DNA from: Haplomitrium mnioides
Taxonomy: Eukaryota; Marchantiophyta; Haplomitriopsida; Calobryales
DNA: 34,008 nt
Assembly (NCBI GenBank): GCA_049999725.1
Contig: JBNGIS010032361.1
Coordinates: forward strand, 1-34,008
Reading direction: 5' to 3'
Shown: positions 9,071-19,471 of the stretch, in pieces
Position numbering within the stretch: the stretch's first letter is position 1
Layout: each line of letters opens with the position of its first letter
Program-made: the position numbers and the translations under genes
The notes under the pieces: generated by a model
What the model was told of the DNA's origin: nothing
The model's input: only the letters and a program-made list of their open reading frames with translations
The model's database searches: none

Positions 9071-10137
9071 ATTTCATTTGAGGAAACCTTCTCGTGTGGA
9101 CACAATCCTAGCCAGAGTAAGGCATTTTCAGTTGAGGTGACTTGTTGGGGACTTTGTGAGCAGCTAGCACTCCTTGGTGTTGGTTGAAAAGTTGAGGAGA
9201 ATAGTTTTGGTGCTACTTGATGTAGTATATTTGATTTTTATGAGGGGTTAAATCCTTTGCTTGAGTTTGAGGTATAGCAAAACTGCAAGGGTTTAGGGTG
9301 CTTGAAGTGTACACTAGCAAGCTCCAAGGGCAGAGATTCTTCTATGCAGAAGTTGGAGTATGATAGATTGAAGCACCCATTGTATGCATAGTGACATTCC
9401 CGCAGTGTGCATGAACTGAGCTCAATCTACTTTGGCCTGAAGTATGAGTAGGCTCTGTTATAAGCTGAAGGTTTTCAGCGAGAGTGGGCAGCGTACTCTC
9501 ATATTATTTGTTGGGAAGGAGCCATGACAGAATATTGAAAGGAGGAGTTACTCTGTTTTGGGCTGATAGAGCATCCTTGGTCTAACCTAGAAGAACACAA
9601 TACTCTGTTTGCAGGTGAGAGGTTCAGAAGAGACCTACTACCAAATCTGTTTGCAACACAGAACAAGGGTATTTGATCTAATCAAAATTAAAAATAAAAT
9701 TTTCGGAAAAATAAAATAATTCTGAATTCAGAGAGGCTGAACCAGATCCTCCGTTGAGCGGTGCAAGGGTGGCACAATTCCACCAACACGCTCCCAGGGT
9801 GTAGGCTATCTGGAAGCCCATACTTTTGCTGAAGTGAAGTAGGAAGGCTTGAAAGCTTGTTTGCAAGAACTCAAAGATCTGTCTGCAGTGCTCAAGAGAA
9901 GAGCACTAAAATTCTGTTTTGATTGGTTGTCAAATTTTGCTCCTGGGTTGAGAAGAGGACCAATCAACTAGGATTGGCAAGCAAGTTGTGCCCTGTCCAA
10001 AGGAGAAAGAAGGGTCACTTGTGTTGATTTGCATATTTTAGTCGACTTGTAGGCAAGTGGCTGAGTGGCAATAGCACAACGTGTAAGCTGTGAGTGAGTT
10101 CAACTGAGAAGAGGTCAACACGGATCTAGAGGGTGGA
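9071..10137. other. Unassigned sequence between element 1 and the gag relic
   Basis: No gene is supported; open frames are short and isolated. It includes an AT-rich patch (about 9680-9725). It may be the decayed 5' untranslated part of the gypsy-type relic that follows, but no 5' LTR or primer-binding site can be seen to prove it. Positions 9071-9075 are the right copy of element 1's target duplication. Confidence 0.4.
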
Positions 10138-11652
10138 AGGTGGCAGTACGGCATCACTTGCAGTGGCATCTAATTTTGACATGCAGTAGGGGCGAACCAG
10201 CAATTGGTAAGTGACCATACATCGGACAAAAAGCAAGAGGCTCTTTCTAGCACTTAGGTATATTCCCCATTGTCTTGGGATATGGATGAGATGTATGAAG
10301 CCACAAAAGGGCTGAGGAGGTTCTCTGGTGTAGTAGGCACCATTGATCTGGATGATTTCATCCAGGAGTTTGATACTTGGTGTTTTCTGCAAACATTGCG
10401 GAACTCTACTCTCTTTACACCTTTCATAGCATGGAAAGGTTTGTTTCAGCACTTAGAAAGGCTGCCCATGGATGATGACCATGAAGATTTGATTGAGATT
10501 GAGGAGTGGAGACAATATTGGTCGCCTAGTTATGTCTCCATCACCTATGGCAGAAGGGCTAGTGCCTATTTTATTGCGACCCACACAACATCCTCTAGTG
10601 GCACTAGCCATAGCATTGGTGCTTCAGGGCCAAGAGGAGTTTTCAGTACACTTGTTCCAGTCAGTGCAATAGAGAGTGGAAGGGTTCTAGTGTTTAATCT
10701 TGTGGTCCAAAGGGTGTGAGGATGGACACCTCCTAGGGTGTGAAGATGGACAAGCTAAAGAGTCTTCAAGAGTTCTAGCATAAGACTAGGGAGAGCTTGA
10801 GGGAAGCTTACACCAGGATGAGAAGGCTCATCAATGTCACGAAGGGAGTGACAGAGGCTCAAGCTGTATAGTTTAGGTATTCCATCCTTGACAGGGATTT
10901 GAGAAGGAGAGTGAGAGGTGCACCCTTTTCAGGGATTCTGATCCCACTCTTGCCATTGTGTTTACACTGTCAGAGCACATAGAGCTCAACTTGGTGACTG
11001 AGAGAGTGGTCACTGCAGGATTTCAAAAGGAAGCGCCAAAATTTGTGTCTCTAGCCACATCTACATCACAGCTTGCACCACAAAAGGGTTAGAAGGCTAG
11101 AGGGTAGCTAGCTTTGCCATCTTATGTAGGTCAGCAGTCATGTTGTTGGACTTGTGGTGGAGACCATTTGCACAGGCTATGTCCAAAGGCAAAGAAGCCA
11201 TGAGCAGCACATTTTGGAGATGCAGGTGCAGTTGGCCAGCAACAATGTAGCCATTGTGGAGTCATGGGGCACACCGGGGACAAATATTTTTTGTTTTATT
11301 CGGAGTTACGATGAGGAGTAGCTCGCATAGGTGAGCAAGGTACAGGAGCATCACCAGCTGGGAGAGCTAGGGTGGGTGCTCTAGCAGCTATTGTGGATCT
11401 TAAGGATGCTAGGATCACATAGTTGGAGTAGCACTTAGCTGCCATGACTATAGCACATGCGAGGCCCAACTCTAGAGGTGAAGCCTCTACTTCATATGCA
11501 GTTGATGGAGATTTAGCTGGCATGAGATTCATGTATCGGAAAACCCACAATGACATGTCTACGGCGGTGACCAGAGTGGCAGGCAAGGCTATTGAGCCGA
11601 GGAGAGCAGTAATGAAATTAGATTCTCAGAGGGGGATGCTCACCAACATGTA
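10138..11652 (+). pseudogene. Degenerate gag of a Ty3/gypsy-type retrotransposon
   Basis: The longest open piece is 10270-10719 (149 codons), with the gag-like segment GTIDLDDFIQEFDTWCFLQT followed by LFTPFIAWKGLFQHLE and EIEEWRQYWSPSY. Stops and shifts follow, but gag-like residues continue: LREAYTRMRRLINVTKGVTE near 10800-10860, a first knuckle CWTCGGDHLHRLC (CX2CX3HX4C) near 11135-11175, and a second, CSHCGVMGHTGDKYF, near 11240-11295 whose final Cys is Tyr. A last open piece ends at 11652. The order gag then two knuckles is typical of plant gypsy gag; the gypsy call is by resemblance. The copy is clearly non-functional. Confidence 0.65.
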
Positions 11653-12494
11653 AGGCTTCCACAGTCATTTGAGTTGACAGATTTTGTGAAGACTGCTTCC
11701 ATGCATCCGACTAAGGATTCTAGAGAGATGGAGAGATCAGTCAAGGTGGAGGGAAGTGCGTCTTTAGCTATGGAGATAGCCAGGTTAGTGGTCGAGAAAC
11801 CAAATTTTCAGCTAGGGATGTGTTGATTAGAAGAATCACACTAGCTGAAGTGTTCAGGTTGGCAGCTACATAATGTGGGGAGACTTAGGGTACTACTTCC
11901 AGAATGGAAGTGAGACCTATAAGTAGAGCAGCTAATGTAATGAACCAGTTAGGGGACCACTACCTCAGCCTATAGCGCTATCAACATTTTGTTGGGTTAT
12001 CACTGACTACTCTGACTTATTGAAGGGGAATGTACATGCAGTCGACTTTTCTTCTGTTGAGGAGGCGTATTCAGAGGATGCAAGGCCAACATCATTGTTG
12101 TCAGGTGAGGTGATTTCTGTGAGTGGAAGTAAGGAGAGGTTGTGGCAGGTACATGCGTCTAAGTTTGTTTGAGGATGTTTGAAGTGTGTGTTATGTGGTT
12201 CTCCTCAAGAGGCAACCAATATGTTGATTTTTCAGGTGTTTAAGAGGATGGTATCTGTCATGTTTGACGCCTCAATTGGTTATTGTTCTTGGCGGATCAT
12301 GGTTCTGCCCTCACTATTCATAGAACAACTGGTTTCCATTGAGTTCTAGGGTTGGTATAGATTATACGAGGTGAATGATAGGGCTACATTGCACCCGGCT
12401 TCTTAGTTTCTGCATCAGTAGGTGTATATCAATTTTCTAAGAGATAGATGGCTAGCTAGTGTTAGGGGACCTGACCACCAGCTAGGGGGGCGAT
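11653..12494 (+). pseudogene. Remnant 3' internal region of the gypsy-type relic
   Basis: Broken reading frames with coding flavour run to a purine tract (GCTAGGGGGGCGA, 12481-12493) just before an LTR start. Near 12360-12480 a frame reads YEVNDRATLHPAS and INFLRDRWLASVRGPDHQ. RT, RNase H and integrase motifs are not visible, and the space between gag and LTR is far too short for pol, so pol was deleted or never present. Confidence 0.45.
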
Positions 12495-12689
12495 TGTGGG
12501 GTCTCATGCATTGTATGCATCTCAGAATCAATTGTTTATCATTCTTTGTTGTATGTTTGTAGATGTCATGGAATGTGTGTGGACAATGTAGTTGTGTAAG
12601 CGATGTGTATATGGACGATAGTTGTCACAACATTCCATGTAGTTTTTTTTCCTTAGACATTTTGAGTTTTTTGTCTTTTTGTGCTCTAG

Positions 12690-12696
12690 TATATAA
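12690..12696 (+). promoter_or_regulatory. TATA box of the gypsy-type LTR
   Basis: TATATAA within CTAGTATATAAGGCC, about 20 bp before a perfect inverted repeat (12711-12731). The start of transcription would fall at or near the inverted repeat. Confidence 0.5.
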
Positions 12697-12745
12697 GGCC
12701 ATGTACTCTCATCGAAAGATTATCTTTCGATGTTACTTCATTTAT

Positions 12746-12750
12746 ATGAA
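12746..12750. other. Left target-site duplication of element 3 (ATGAA)
   Basis: ATGAA flanks element 3 on the left; the identical ATGAA is at 30104-30108. Confidence 0.85.
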
Positions 12751-14014
12751 TGTCAGCCCCCTCCTTCTAGTCTTATCCTCCGAACACTGCTCTTCGGAAG
12801 GAAAAGGGTGACTTTTACGGGGTTCAGGTTCTTTATGAGATGGCCCCGCTGCAAGTTATCAATTTCAGGCCTTAAGAGGGTTCCTCTTCACCTTACTGAC
12901 CTTTCTCCTTGTTCAATTCTCTATTCACACATTCATACACACCACAGAAGCGTCTCTGATCAAATTTCGAAGTGGATTTCAGGGATCCAAAATAGGATCC
13001 AGACTCAAAGTTTTACAATGCAAGATCAAGTCCTGATATCTGAATTATACAGGGGATCTGTCCCCTTACTGCATTATCCTCTGACTCTGATTCTTGGACC
13101 CCTACTTATCTGAGATCTTGTTCACTTTGGATCTGTAATATCTCTTCAGTAATTACAAACAGAATACAAAACTAACTAAACCCTGCACACACAACCCCAC
13201 ACACTCCGCCAGCGTTCCTCTGACTTGGGCTGATCTCCACAACACAGTCATAACCTCTCAACCCTCCATTCCTCTTGTTCCTCTGCAGCTATTCTAATTC
13301 TCCCAAGATCTGATCTTTACTGCCTCCTTTGCACTCATGATCTTTATTCTAGCAATTCCAACCTTCTCTTGAGTCTCACGATTCCAGTGACACGTCCTCC
13401 CTCTACTCACACACCCTTCTCCAGATAGTCTTTTTACCTTCCCTCGCGAGAAGCCTTAGTTTGACTTTCTCAGGATCGAAAGAGGTCTTGTTTAACTTCC
13501 ACCTCTGGAAGACAGTCCTCTCGACTGCTAGCCACCCACTCCACCCCGAAGCTTCGATGGATCTTCTTACACCGTACGCGGGCACGAATGTAGCTACTCC
13601 TTCTTAACTTCCCTTGAGAGAATAAACCAAAAACACCCCTGACGTTCCTGGGATTGTTGCTCTTGCACAATTGACACTAAGGCAACCCCAAAGATCCCAC
13701 CTTGGCAGCCCCTCCGATTTCAAGACAACCCAGATTCTCTTCAACCTTCAAGTATCAGTCCACCTCCGATGTTGGTCCATCCGCAGAGATGAGTACACTT
13801 GGATCGCCTGAGCCTCTAGAGCTCCCCGCCCAGCGATTCCCAACGCCCCTCTAGTCCACCTCCACCCTTGCTAGCCCCTTGCTTGAGTTCACCTGCCTCA
13901 AGTGAAGCTTCAAGAAATCTGTCCTCCCTTCCTCGTGTGTCTTCCTTTCTGCCATCGCTTTCACTACTTGCAAGCTTGCATTTACACCAACCCCTCAAAC
14001 ATCGCAGACGATCC

Positions 14015-14021
14015 CTTTATA
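14015..14021 (-). promoter_or_regulatory. TATA box of the element 3 LTR (left copy)
   Basis: Read on the minus strand: GGAGTATAAAGGGATCG. The right LTR has the same site at 27862-27868. Confidence 0.45.
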
Positions 14022-14662
14022 CTCCTTGCTTACCTTGCTGAAGCCTTCTTGTTGCCCCCGCATTTGGCAGTTAATCTTGTTAAGCGACGTCGTGGTGACA
14101 CTTGGCCAGTACGAGCAATGACTAATTGAAGCAGTTAACCCGAGGTTCTCAACTGTCGTTCTGGAAATCCCATGGAATCTGTGAAGATGCCCCTGGCGTG
14201 GACTGGGTGCAAAGCTGGCACTTGGTCAAATGTGGGTGAAGACTGTGCTCGGAGCTCCCGATCATGGCGTAGATCCGACCCTGGTAGCTCAGCGTAGATT
14301 CGCGCTTTCAAATTAGAAGAGTAGAGCTCGGCGTCCCCGAAGTTGCAGATTCCAAAGTGTCCCCACGGGACCCCGATGATGACCCATCCGATGTCGCCAC
14401 TTCATTAGATCCATCGTAGAGTTAGTCGCAGTCGAGGAGGGCGATCCGACATGGTAAAGCTCTAGATCCGAAGAAGAATTCCAAGAAGAGAGAGAATAAT
14501 CTGAAGAGACTTGACGCCTAAATCCAAAGAAGACGCAATCCGCAAGTGATTCTGAAGACAGAGGCCACGTCGTCCGCACGCTCCTTCGGAACTTCCCCGT
14601 TGCCCTCGGAACTCCACATGTCACCACGTGTCTTGCCTTCCACGTCATCCGCACAGCGCCAT

Positions 14663-14693
14663 CCGCCGCCGCCCCGCAAGAGGGTAGGCAGAC
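14663..14693 (-). repeat. GC-rich hairpin module in the element 3 LTR, copy a
   Basis: Reverse-strand version of the module in elements 1 and 2, with GCCCCGCAAGAGGGTAGGC at its core and CCACGTCA just before it (14639-14647). Confidence 0.6.
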
Positions 14694-14835
14694 CGTCGCC
14701 TTGATCGGATTCCGTAGTTGACCCGTTGCTGACCCGCAAGAACCTTCGGACCATAGTGGAGCGCCACGTCATCCGTCAAAGACCCGCAGAAACCCTCGGA
14801 CCACCGCTAAACGCCACGTCATCCGTCGCCACGCC

Positions 14836-14868
14836 GTCCGACGCCGCCTCGCAAGGGGGTAGGCGGAC
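14836..14868 (-). repeat. GC-rich hairpin module in the element 3 LTR, copy b
   Basis: Outer arms GTCCG and CGGAC around GCAAGGGGGTAGGC. This extra copy comes from a module duplication that the right LTR does not share. Confidence 0.6.
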
Positions 14869-15698
14869 CGTCACCTTGACCGGATTCCGTAGTTAACCCG
14901 TTGCTGTCCCGCAGGAACCATCGGACCACCGTGGAGCGCCTCGTCATCCGTCAAATAATTCACTCGCCGAGTAAGAACTGTACCTTTTGTCGCCGCTTTG
15001 GATCCCGCTCGCAATAAAAACTGAGGCTTCTTTCGCCAACTCTTTGCTCCGCTTGATATAGGAACCATGGCAAACTCCCCGTGGATCCCCTTCGAACTCT
15101 CAGTGCTCCGTTGAACTTTCGTCCTCGGCAATGTCGGAACTCCGATAGGTCACCCTTTTGGCTGCTGGTCTCTTGCTTCTTCTTCTGGCCAGATCATCGC
15201 TTCATTGCCTTTTCGCCACAAGAACTAAGCGCCATAAACTCCCGTCCAACTTTCAGACCATACCTTATCAAACTTTCCGCCGCTTCATCGGATCAACAAT
15301 ATATCAGCATTTTGCCTTGCTCGCTCTTTGTCTGGCCGGGCCTATGATAAGTCACTATTTCGCATCCATTCCCTTGGTCTCCAGTTGGGTGTCCTGTCAG
15401 ATCCCCGATAAGTGGTCTCCCCACTTAGGGAAGTTAATCGGAACCCGTTTACCGGGGCTTCTCCATTTTTCGCTAAGTCCCGCGGACTCCTTGGGAATGC
15501 CACGTGTCCCTAAATCTATGAAGCGCGGTGGGACTGCCACGTTTCTGCAGCTCCCCACGGAGTTCCTAAGTCCGTAACTAGGATCCATTGTTGTTTCATC
15601 CTTCTCGCTTAGCCTCGCCGTTGCTTTAAGGAATCCTCCATGCCGCCGTAATTGTGACCAGTCTTTGCTTCGTTAGCCGCCGCTTTGCCATCACTTCG

Positions 15699-15703
15699 GA
15701 CCC
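15699..15703. other. Left target-site duplication of element 2 (GACCC)
   Basis: GACCC directly precedes TGTCAGCC; the identical GACCC is at 23149-23153. The sister LTR of element 3 is uninterrupted across this point (near 29349-29354). Confidence 0.88.
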
Positions 15704-17284
15704 TGTCAGCCGGTGCTTTGGAGCACTAAAGCTTAACGCACGGAATCAGAAGCATCAGCGACCCAAATATCCCTTTGCAAGTGTAAAGGCCTCGCAGGAA
15801 CAGCTACTTACCTCAAACAGCTAATAAGAGTAGGGTGCATGAGTCATGGGAGGGAAACAGGATCATGGCGGAGGAGAGGAGGAAGGAGAGCAGGGATCGC
15901 CAGCTAGGGGAGGGGCCCCATTTTCAAATTCAAAGCAGGCTAGCGGTAATCCGTGGGCCTAAGGAGGATGCGAAGATGGGAGCTGGGGAGAAGGAACAGA
16001 GCAGCCACCCATGGCGAGGCGATCGCAGGAGGAAGACGACGGGATCAACAACAAGGAAGCCCGAAGGCACTCTGAAGAAAGGCAGATCGCGAGGGTCCTA
16101 CAGCGGCCACAAACGGGGAAGCAAGCATCAGAAGCTGACAGGAGGAGGTGAGATCGTCACGAGGGCAAGCAAGGCCAGGGAAGAGGGACACCTTGATCCC
16201 GCAAGCAAAAGCGAGCCCCGCAGAGGCCGATCGAACGCTCCATCCGAGTCGGTAAGTCCTAGCGGAAGAGTGGAGTCCCCGGAAGACCCCGGGAGATTTC
16301 ACGGAAATGTGGCGTCCCCAGAGCCCTTCACGAGATTCTGCGGACGACGTGGCGGCACCAGGAGGCCCGCGGATTTGCGGACAGACGCCTCCCTAAGTGG
16401 GGAGCCCACTTAACCTGGTTCCGAAGCGTCTTACGACGTTGGGAGCCCAGTTAAGAGGGATCCGCGAGGAACCAAACAGGCGAGCAGGAGGAGGGCCCAA
16501 AACAGCGACTTATCGCGGGCCTGGCTGAAGGAAATCGAGAGAGTGCCGGAAGGGCGATCTATCAAAGATCCGAGAGGAGGAGGAGCGTGGAAGCCGAAAG
16601 TGCGATCTAGCGCAGATTCGCCAAAGAGGAAACACAGAGGAGAGCCAAAAGGAGGACTGATCACTGATCTGACTGAATAAGTTTCAGTGAAGGCGAAAAG
16701 GCAACTTGTTGGCAAAGCGGTTCGAACGACGCGCATCAGTGGCGAAGGGGTGACGTAGCGCAAACCGTCCAACGGGAAGAAGGCTGAGCCAGAAGGGCGA
16801 TATAGCGCCTATCCGGTGGGGGGAAACAAAGGCCACAGCAAAATCACGATATGTCGGCAAATCGGCGAGCGAGATGAGAGCGGTAGGAAAACAAAGCTAA
16901 CGCCGGTGTGACTGACGGAGGAGCTACCGACGCCGAAAGGGTGACACTTTGCCGCTTCAGCATCCAGAAAGGTAAAAGTTTGACGAGGTGCGGCATAAAG
17001 TTCGAAAGGGGCGAACAGTCCGAAAGAGCCTAGTAGTTCTTAGAGCGAACTTTCGGAAGTGTTAACGAAGCTAGCCTTAGGCGTGCGAGTAGTTCTTACT
17101 TCGAAGGTATGTCGAAACGGCAACATCAACACTGTTCTTATTCGGCGACCAAGGGCAGTCCGCGGCGGTTCTACGGATGACGTGGCGAGCGCAGGGAGTC
17201 TGCGGGAGGCTTCGAAAACGTGGCGCGCTAAGAAGCCGGAATGGGTTTCCGATGGTCAACTTCGGAAGAAGGGTCCGCGCGACG

Positions 17285-17317
17285 GTCCGCCTACCCCCTT
17301 GCGGGGCGGCGTCGGAC
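17285..17317 (+). repeat. GC-rich hairpin module in the element 2 LTR, copy a
   Basis: Outer arms GTCCG and CGGAC, inner arms CCCC and GGGG, loop CTTGC: the best-preserved copy in the window. GACGTGGC follows at 17332. Confidence 0.65.
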
Positions 17318-17448
17318 GGCGGCCTTTGGACGACGTGGCGACTCCAAGGACCTTGAGGCAATTCACGGGACACGCGGCGCTAGGAGAGGAGTTCACCTTA
17401 CCTCGAGCAACGTGCAGGTCAACGACGGAGGGAGAGGTCAGCGCAACG

Positions 17449-17481
17449 GTCAGCCTACCCCCTCGCGGGGCGGCGTCGGAC
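17449..17481 (+). repeat. GC-rich hairpin module in the element 2 LTR, copy b
   Basis: Same core with loop CTCGC; the outer left arm has drifted to GTCAG. GACGTGGC follows at 17482. Confidence 0.6.
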
Positions 17482-18251
17482 GACGTGGCTTGAAGAGAGG
17501 AAAGAAGCATCTACAAGGGGATCTAAGGAGATTCTTTGGAGTCGGTTCCGTGGAGCACTGCGGAACTCAGTTTCGACAGCCTCTTCGGACCTAGTTCTGT
17601 GAGAATCTGTGGAATCTCTCCCCACAAGATTCCTTGGAGCTCTTTAGTCAAGTTACTGTTGACCTTGTGTTTCCTTCAATCAACTACAAGACACGCGGCA
17701 CGCGCTACTTGTCCGTTGCAACGAGATTAACTAACAAACGCCACGCGTCGTCACCTCCCAACTCTAGGGAGCTAACGGGATTAACAACCTTTCGTGAGAT
17801 CGGGCTCGTGAGTGAGCGCTCGCGAGGGGAGTATACCTTGGCGACCTTCGAATTCTTTTAGGTTGATGCACGGGCGATTGCAGGAACCGACAGCGACCGC
17901 AAGACGAGTGACTTACGCATGGTAAGGTAGGGGTGAAGAGTTCAGTGAGGATTCGCGTGAAGCGAGTGTACTAGCTCCAGGGGGCCAGGGGGACTTGGAG
18001 GTGGACTGGAGGTGCGCCGAGAATCACAGAGTGAGGAGTTCTGGATGCTTGGGTGATCCAGGTGAACTTGTCCTTGCTGGTGGACCAGAGCGGAGGTGAA
18101 CCGATACATAAATCAAAGGAATTCTTGGTCTGCCGAGAACTAAGGAGGGGCTGCCAAGTGAGGAGCTTGGAGTCGGCTCGGCAAGTCCTTGTGCAAGCGC
18201 ATCAGCCCAGAGTGTTCGAAGGACACTCTGGTGTGTATTCTTCAAGTGGAG

Positions 18252-18351
18252 NNNNNNNNNNNNNNNNNNNNNNNNNNNNNNNNNNNNNNNNNNNNNNNNN
18301 NNNNNNNNNNNNNNNNNNNNNNNNNNNNNNNNNNNNNNNNNNNNNNNNNNN
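18252..18351. other. Assembly gap (100 N)
   Basis: An exact 100-N run, a conventional unknown-size filler. Element 1 has only about 35 bp between the flanking sequences (near 6992-7025), so the true gap may be smaller. Confidence 0.95.
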
Positions 18352-19257
18352 ACTGCGCGGGATGAGCCGTTGAGGCTCGAGGGTGGAGTGGGCTACCTGC
18401 AGCTGGTAAAGTTGTCTTCCAGAGGTGGAAGTCAAAGAAACTCTCTTCCTAGCCTGAGGAAGTAAAAGCATGGCTTCTCGCGAGGGAAGTTAAAAAACTA
18501 TCTAGAGAAGAGGGTGTGTGGGTTACTGGACTACAGTTGTAAGGCAACGGGATTCACAAGGGAAGTATCATTTAGTTAGAATTCCAGAGGGCCTTCAAGG
18601 ACTCTGTTTTCTCTTATATATTGTATAAATGTGTTTGTCCATATATGTGTAGTTAGATATGTATTCTGCATTGAAGTTCTGTAGGTTCCTTGGATTAGGA
18701 GATAGCCAGATCAGCTGAGCAGACCCTAGGACCACTCTGGAGGGGGAGTCAAACCCCTAGACACAACCAAGTGATCCTAGAGGTGAATGCTCTCTGTTCT
18801 TGATCCTGTTTGCATAGTTAGGATTTAGTGCATACTTAGGATAGCTAGGGAATAGTGGTGTCAATCCTATGACAACCCTGAAAGGGGGAGTCCAGAACAG
18901 TTGTATTGAACATTGGTGCAGGTCACAGCACCCATTCTGCCCCAAGCACAAATAAGGTGGCAGGGTCTGAGTTATTGGACCCTTGGAATAAAGTGCAAGA
19001 ATTACACACAAACCAGCTGGGGGGTAATGGATATGGGCCTGGGGATGGTTGAATGACTAACTTGAGTAGAAGAAGAAGAGGTTTGAGAAGTGCATAAAAG
19101 GCCTGTAAGGAGAGGAAGAGTCCTTAAGGTCTCAAAGTGGTAACTGGCAAGGGGCCATCTCAGAAAGAATCTGAAAGCCCGAAACCCGTCCTCCTTTGCA
19201 CTCAAAATAGGGCCTGAAAAGGTTAAAGCCAGAAACAGAGGAGCAACATGAATTTTT

Positions 19258-19275
19258 TGGCGCTAGAAGGAGGGC
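19258..19275 (+). other. Primer-binding site of element 2
   Basis: TGGCGCTAGAAGGAGGGC, 9 bases after the 5' LTR end, identical to element 3 and one base different from element 1. Confidence 0.75.
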
Positions 19276-19471
19276 CAAGGGTTTGAAAAAAACGTGAGAC
19301 CAACCCGAACCAGAGAGACCACTGTGTGCACAAGAGACTCAAGTCAGTATGTGAGAAGTTACTTCCGAGAAACAGAGCAACTGGGGGTTGAGTCTGTTGA
19401 GGAAGAGTGGCGGGAAGAAGAGGCCAAGTTATCATAGTTGGGAGGAGTGACAGTTTTCATCAACTGGGGCA

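Larger units (their letters stand above)
12495..12750 (+). repeat. LTR of the gypsy-type relic, left part
   Basis: It starts TGTGGGGTCTCATGC right after the purine tract. It continues through a TATA box and inverted repeat to ATGAA (12746-12750), where element 3 has inserted. The rest resumes at 30104, giving a reconstructed LTR of about 394 bp. A second copy of its start lies at 30248. Confidence 0.7.
12751..15703 (-). repeat. Element 3 3' LTR, distal part
   Basis: It matches 26597 to about 29353 of the other LTR, and is longer because the module near 14715-14950 is duplicated. It contains two GC-rich hairpin modules (14663-14693 and 14836-14868), repeated GCCACGTCATCCG motifs (near 14763 and 14813) and a minus-strand TATA box (14015-14021). 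Its last five bases GACCC are the left copy of the element 2 target duplication. Confidence 0.85.
15704..19248 (+). repeat. 5' LTR of element 2
   Basis: About 3.5 kb, starting TGTCAGCCGGTGC and ending GGAGCAACA. It has hairpin modules at 17285-17317 and 17449-17481 and GACGTGGC motifs at 16346, 17179, 17332 and 17482. A 100-N gap (18252-18351) sits where element 1 has only about 35 bp. No TATA box is found at the place equivalent to 5980. Confidence 0.88.

Noticed and set aside
8888-9187. 99-codon plus-strand ORF across the end of element 1
   Set aside because: It starts in the LTR and runs over the element boundary into flanking DNA; the part inside the LTR is shared with other LTR copies where it is not open.
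10040-10110. Possible tRNA-like stretch (GGCAAGTGGCTGAGTGGCAA)
   Set aside because: A D-arm-like phrase only; no matching acceptor, anticodon or T arm could be laid out around it.
12563-13113. Overlapping plus-strand ORFs of 82 and 127 codons
   Set aside because: They span the gypsy-type LTR and the antisense end of the element 3 LTR; the repeat at 26682-26960 is the same LTR sequence, not a gene family.
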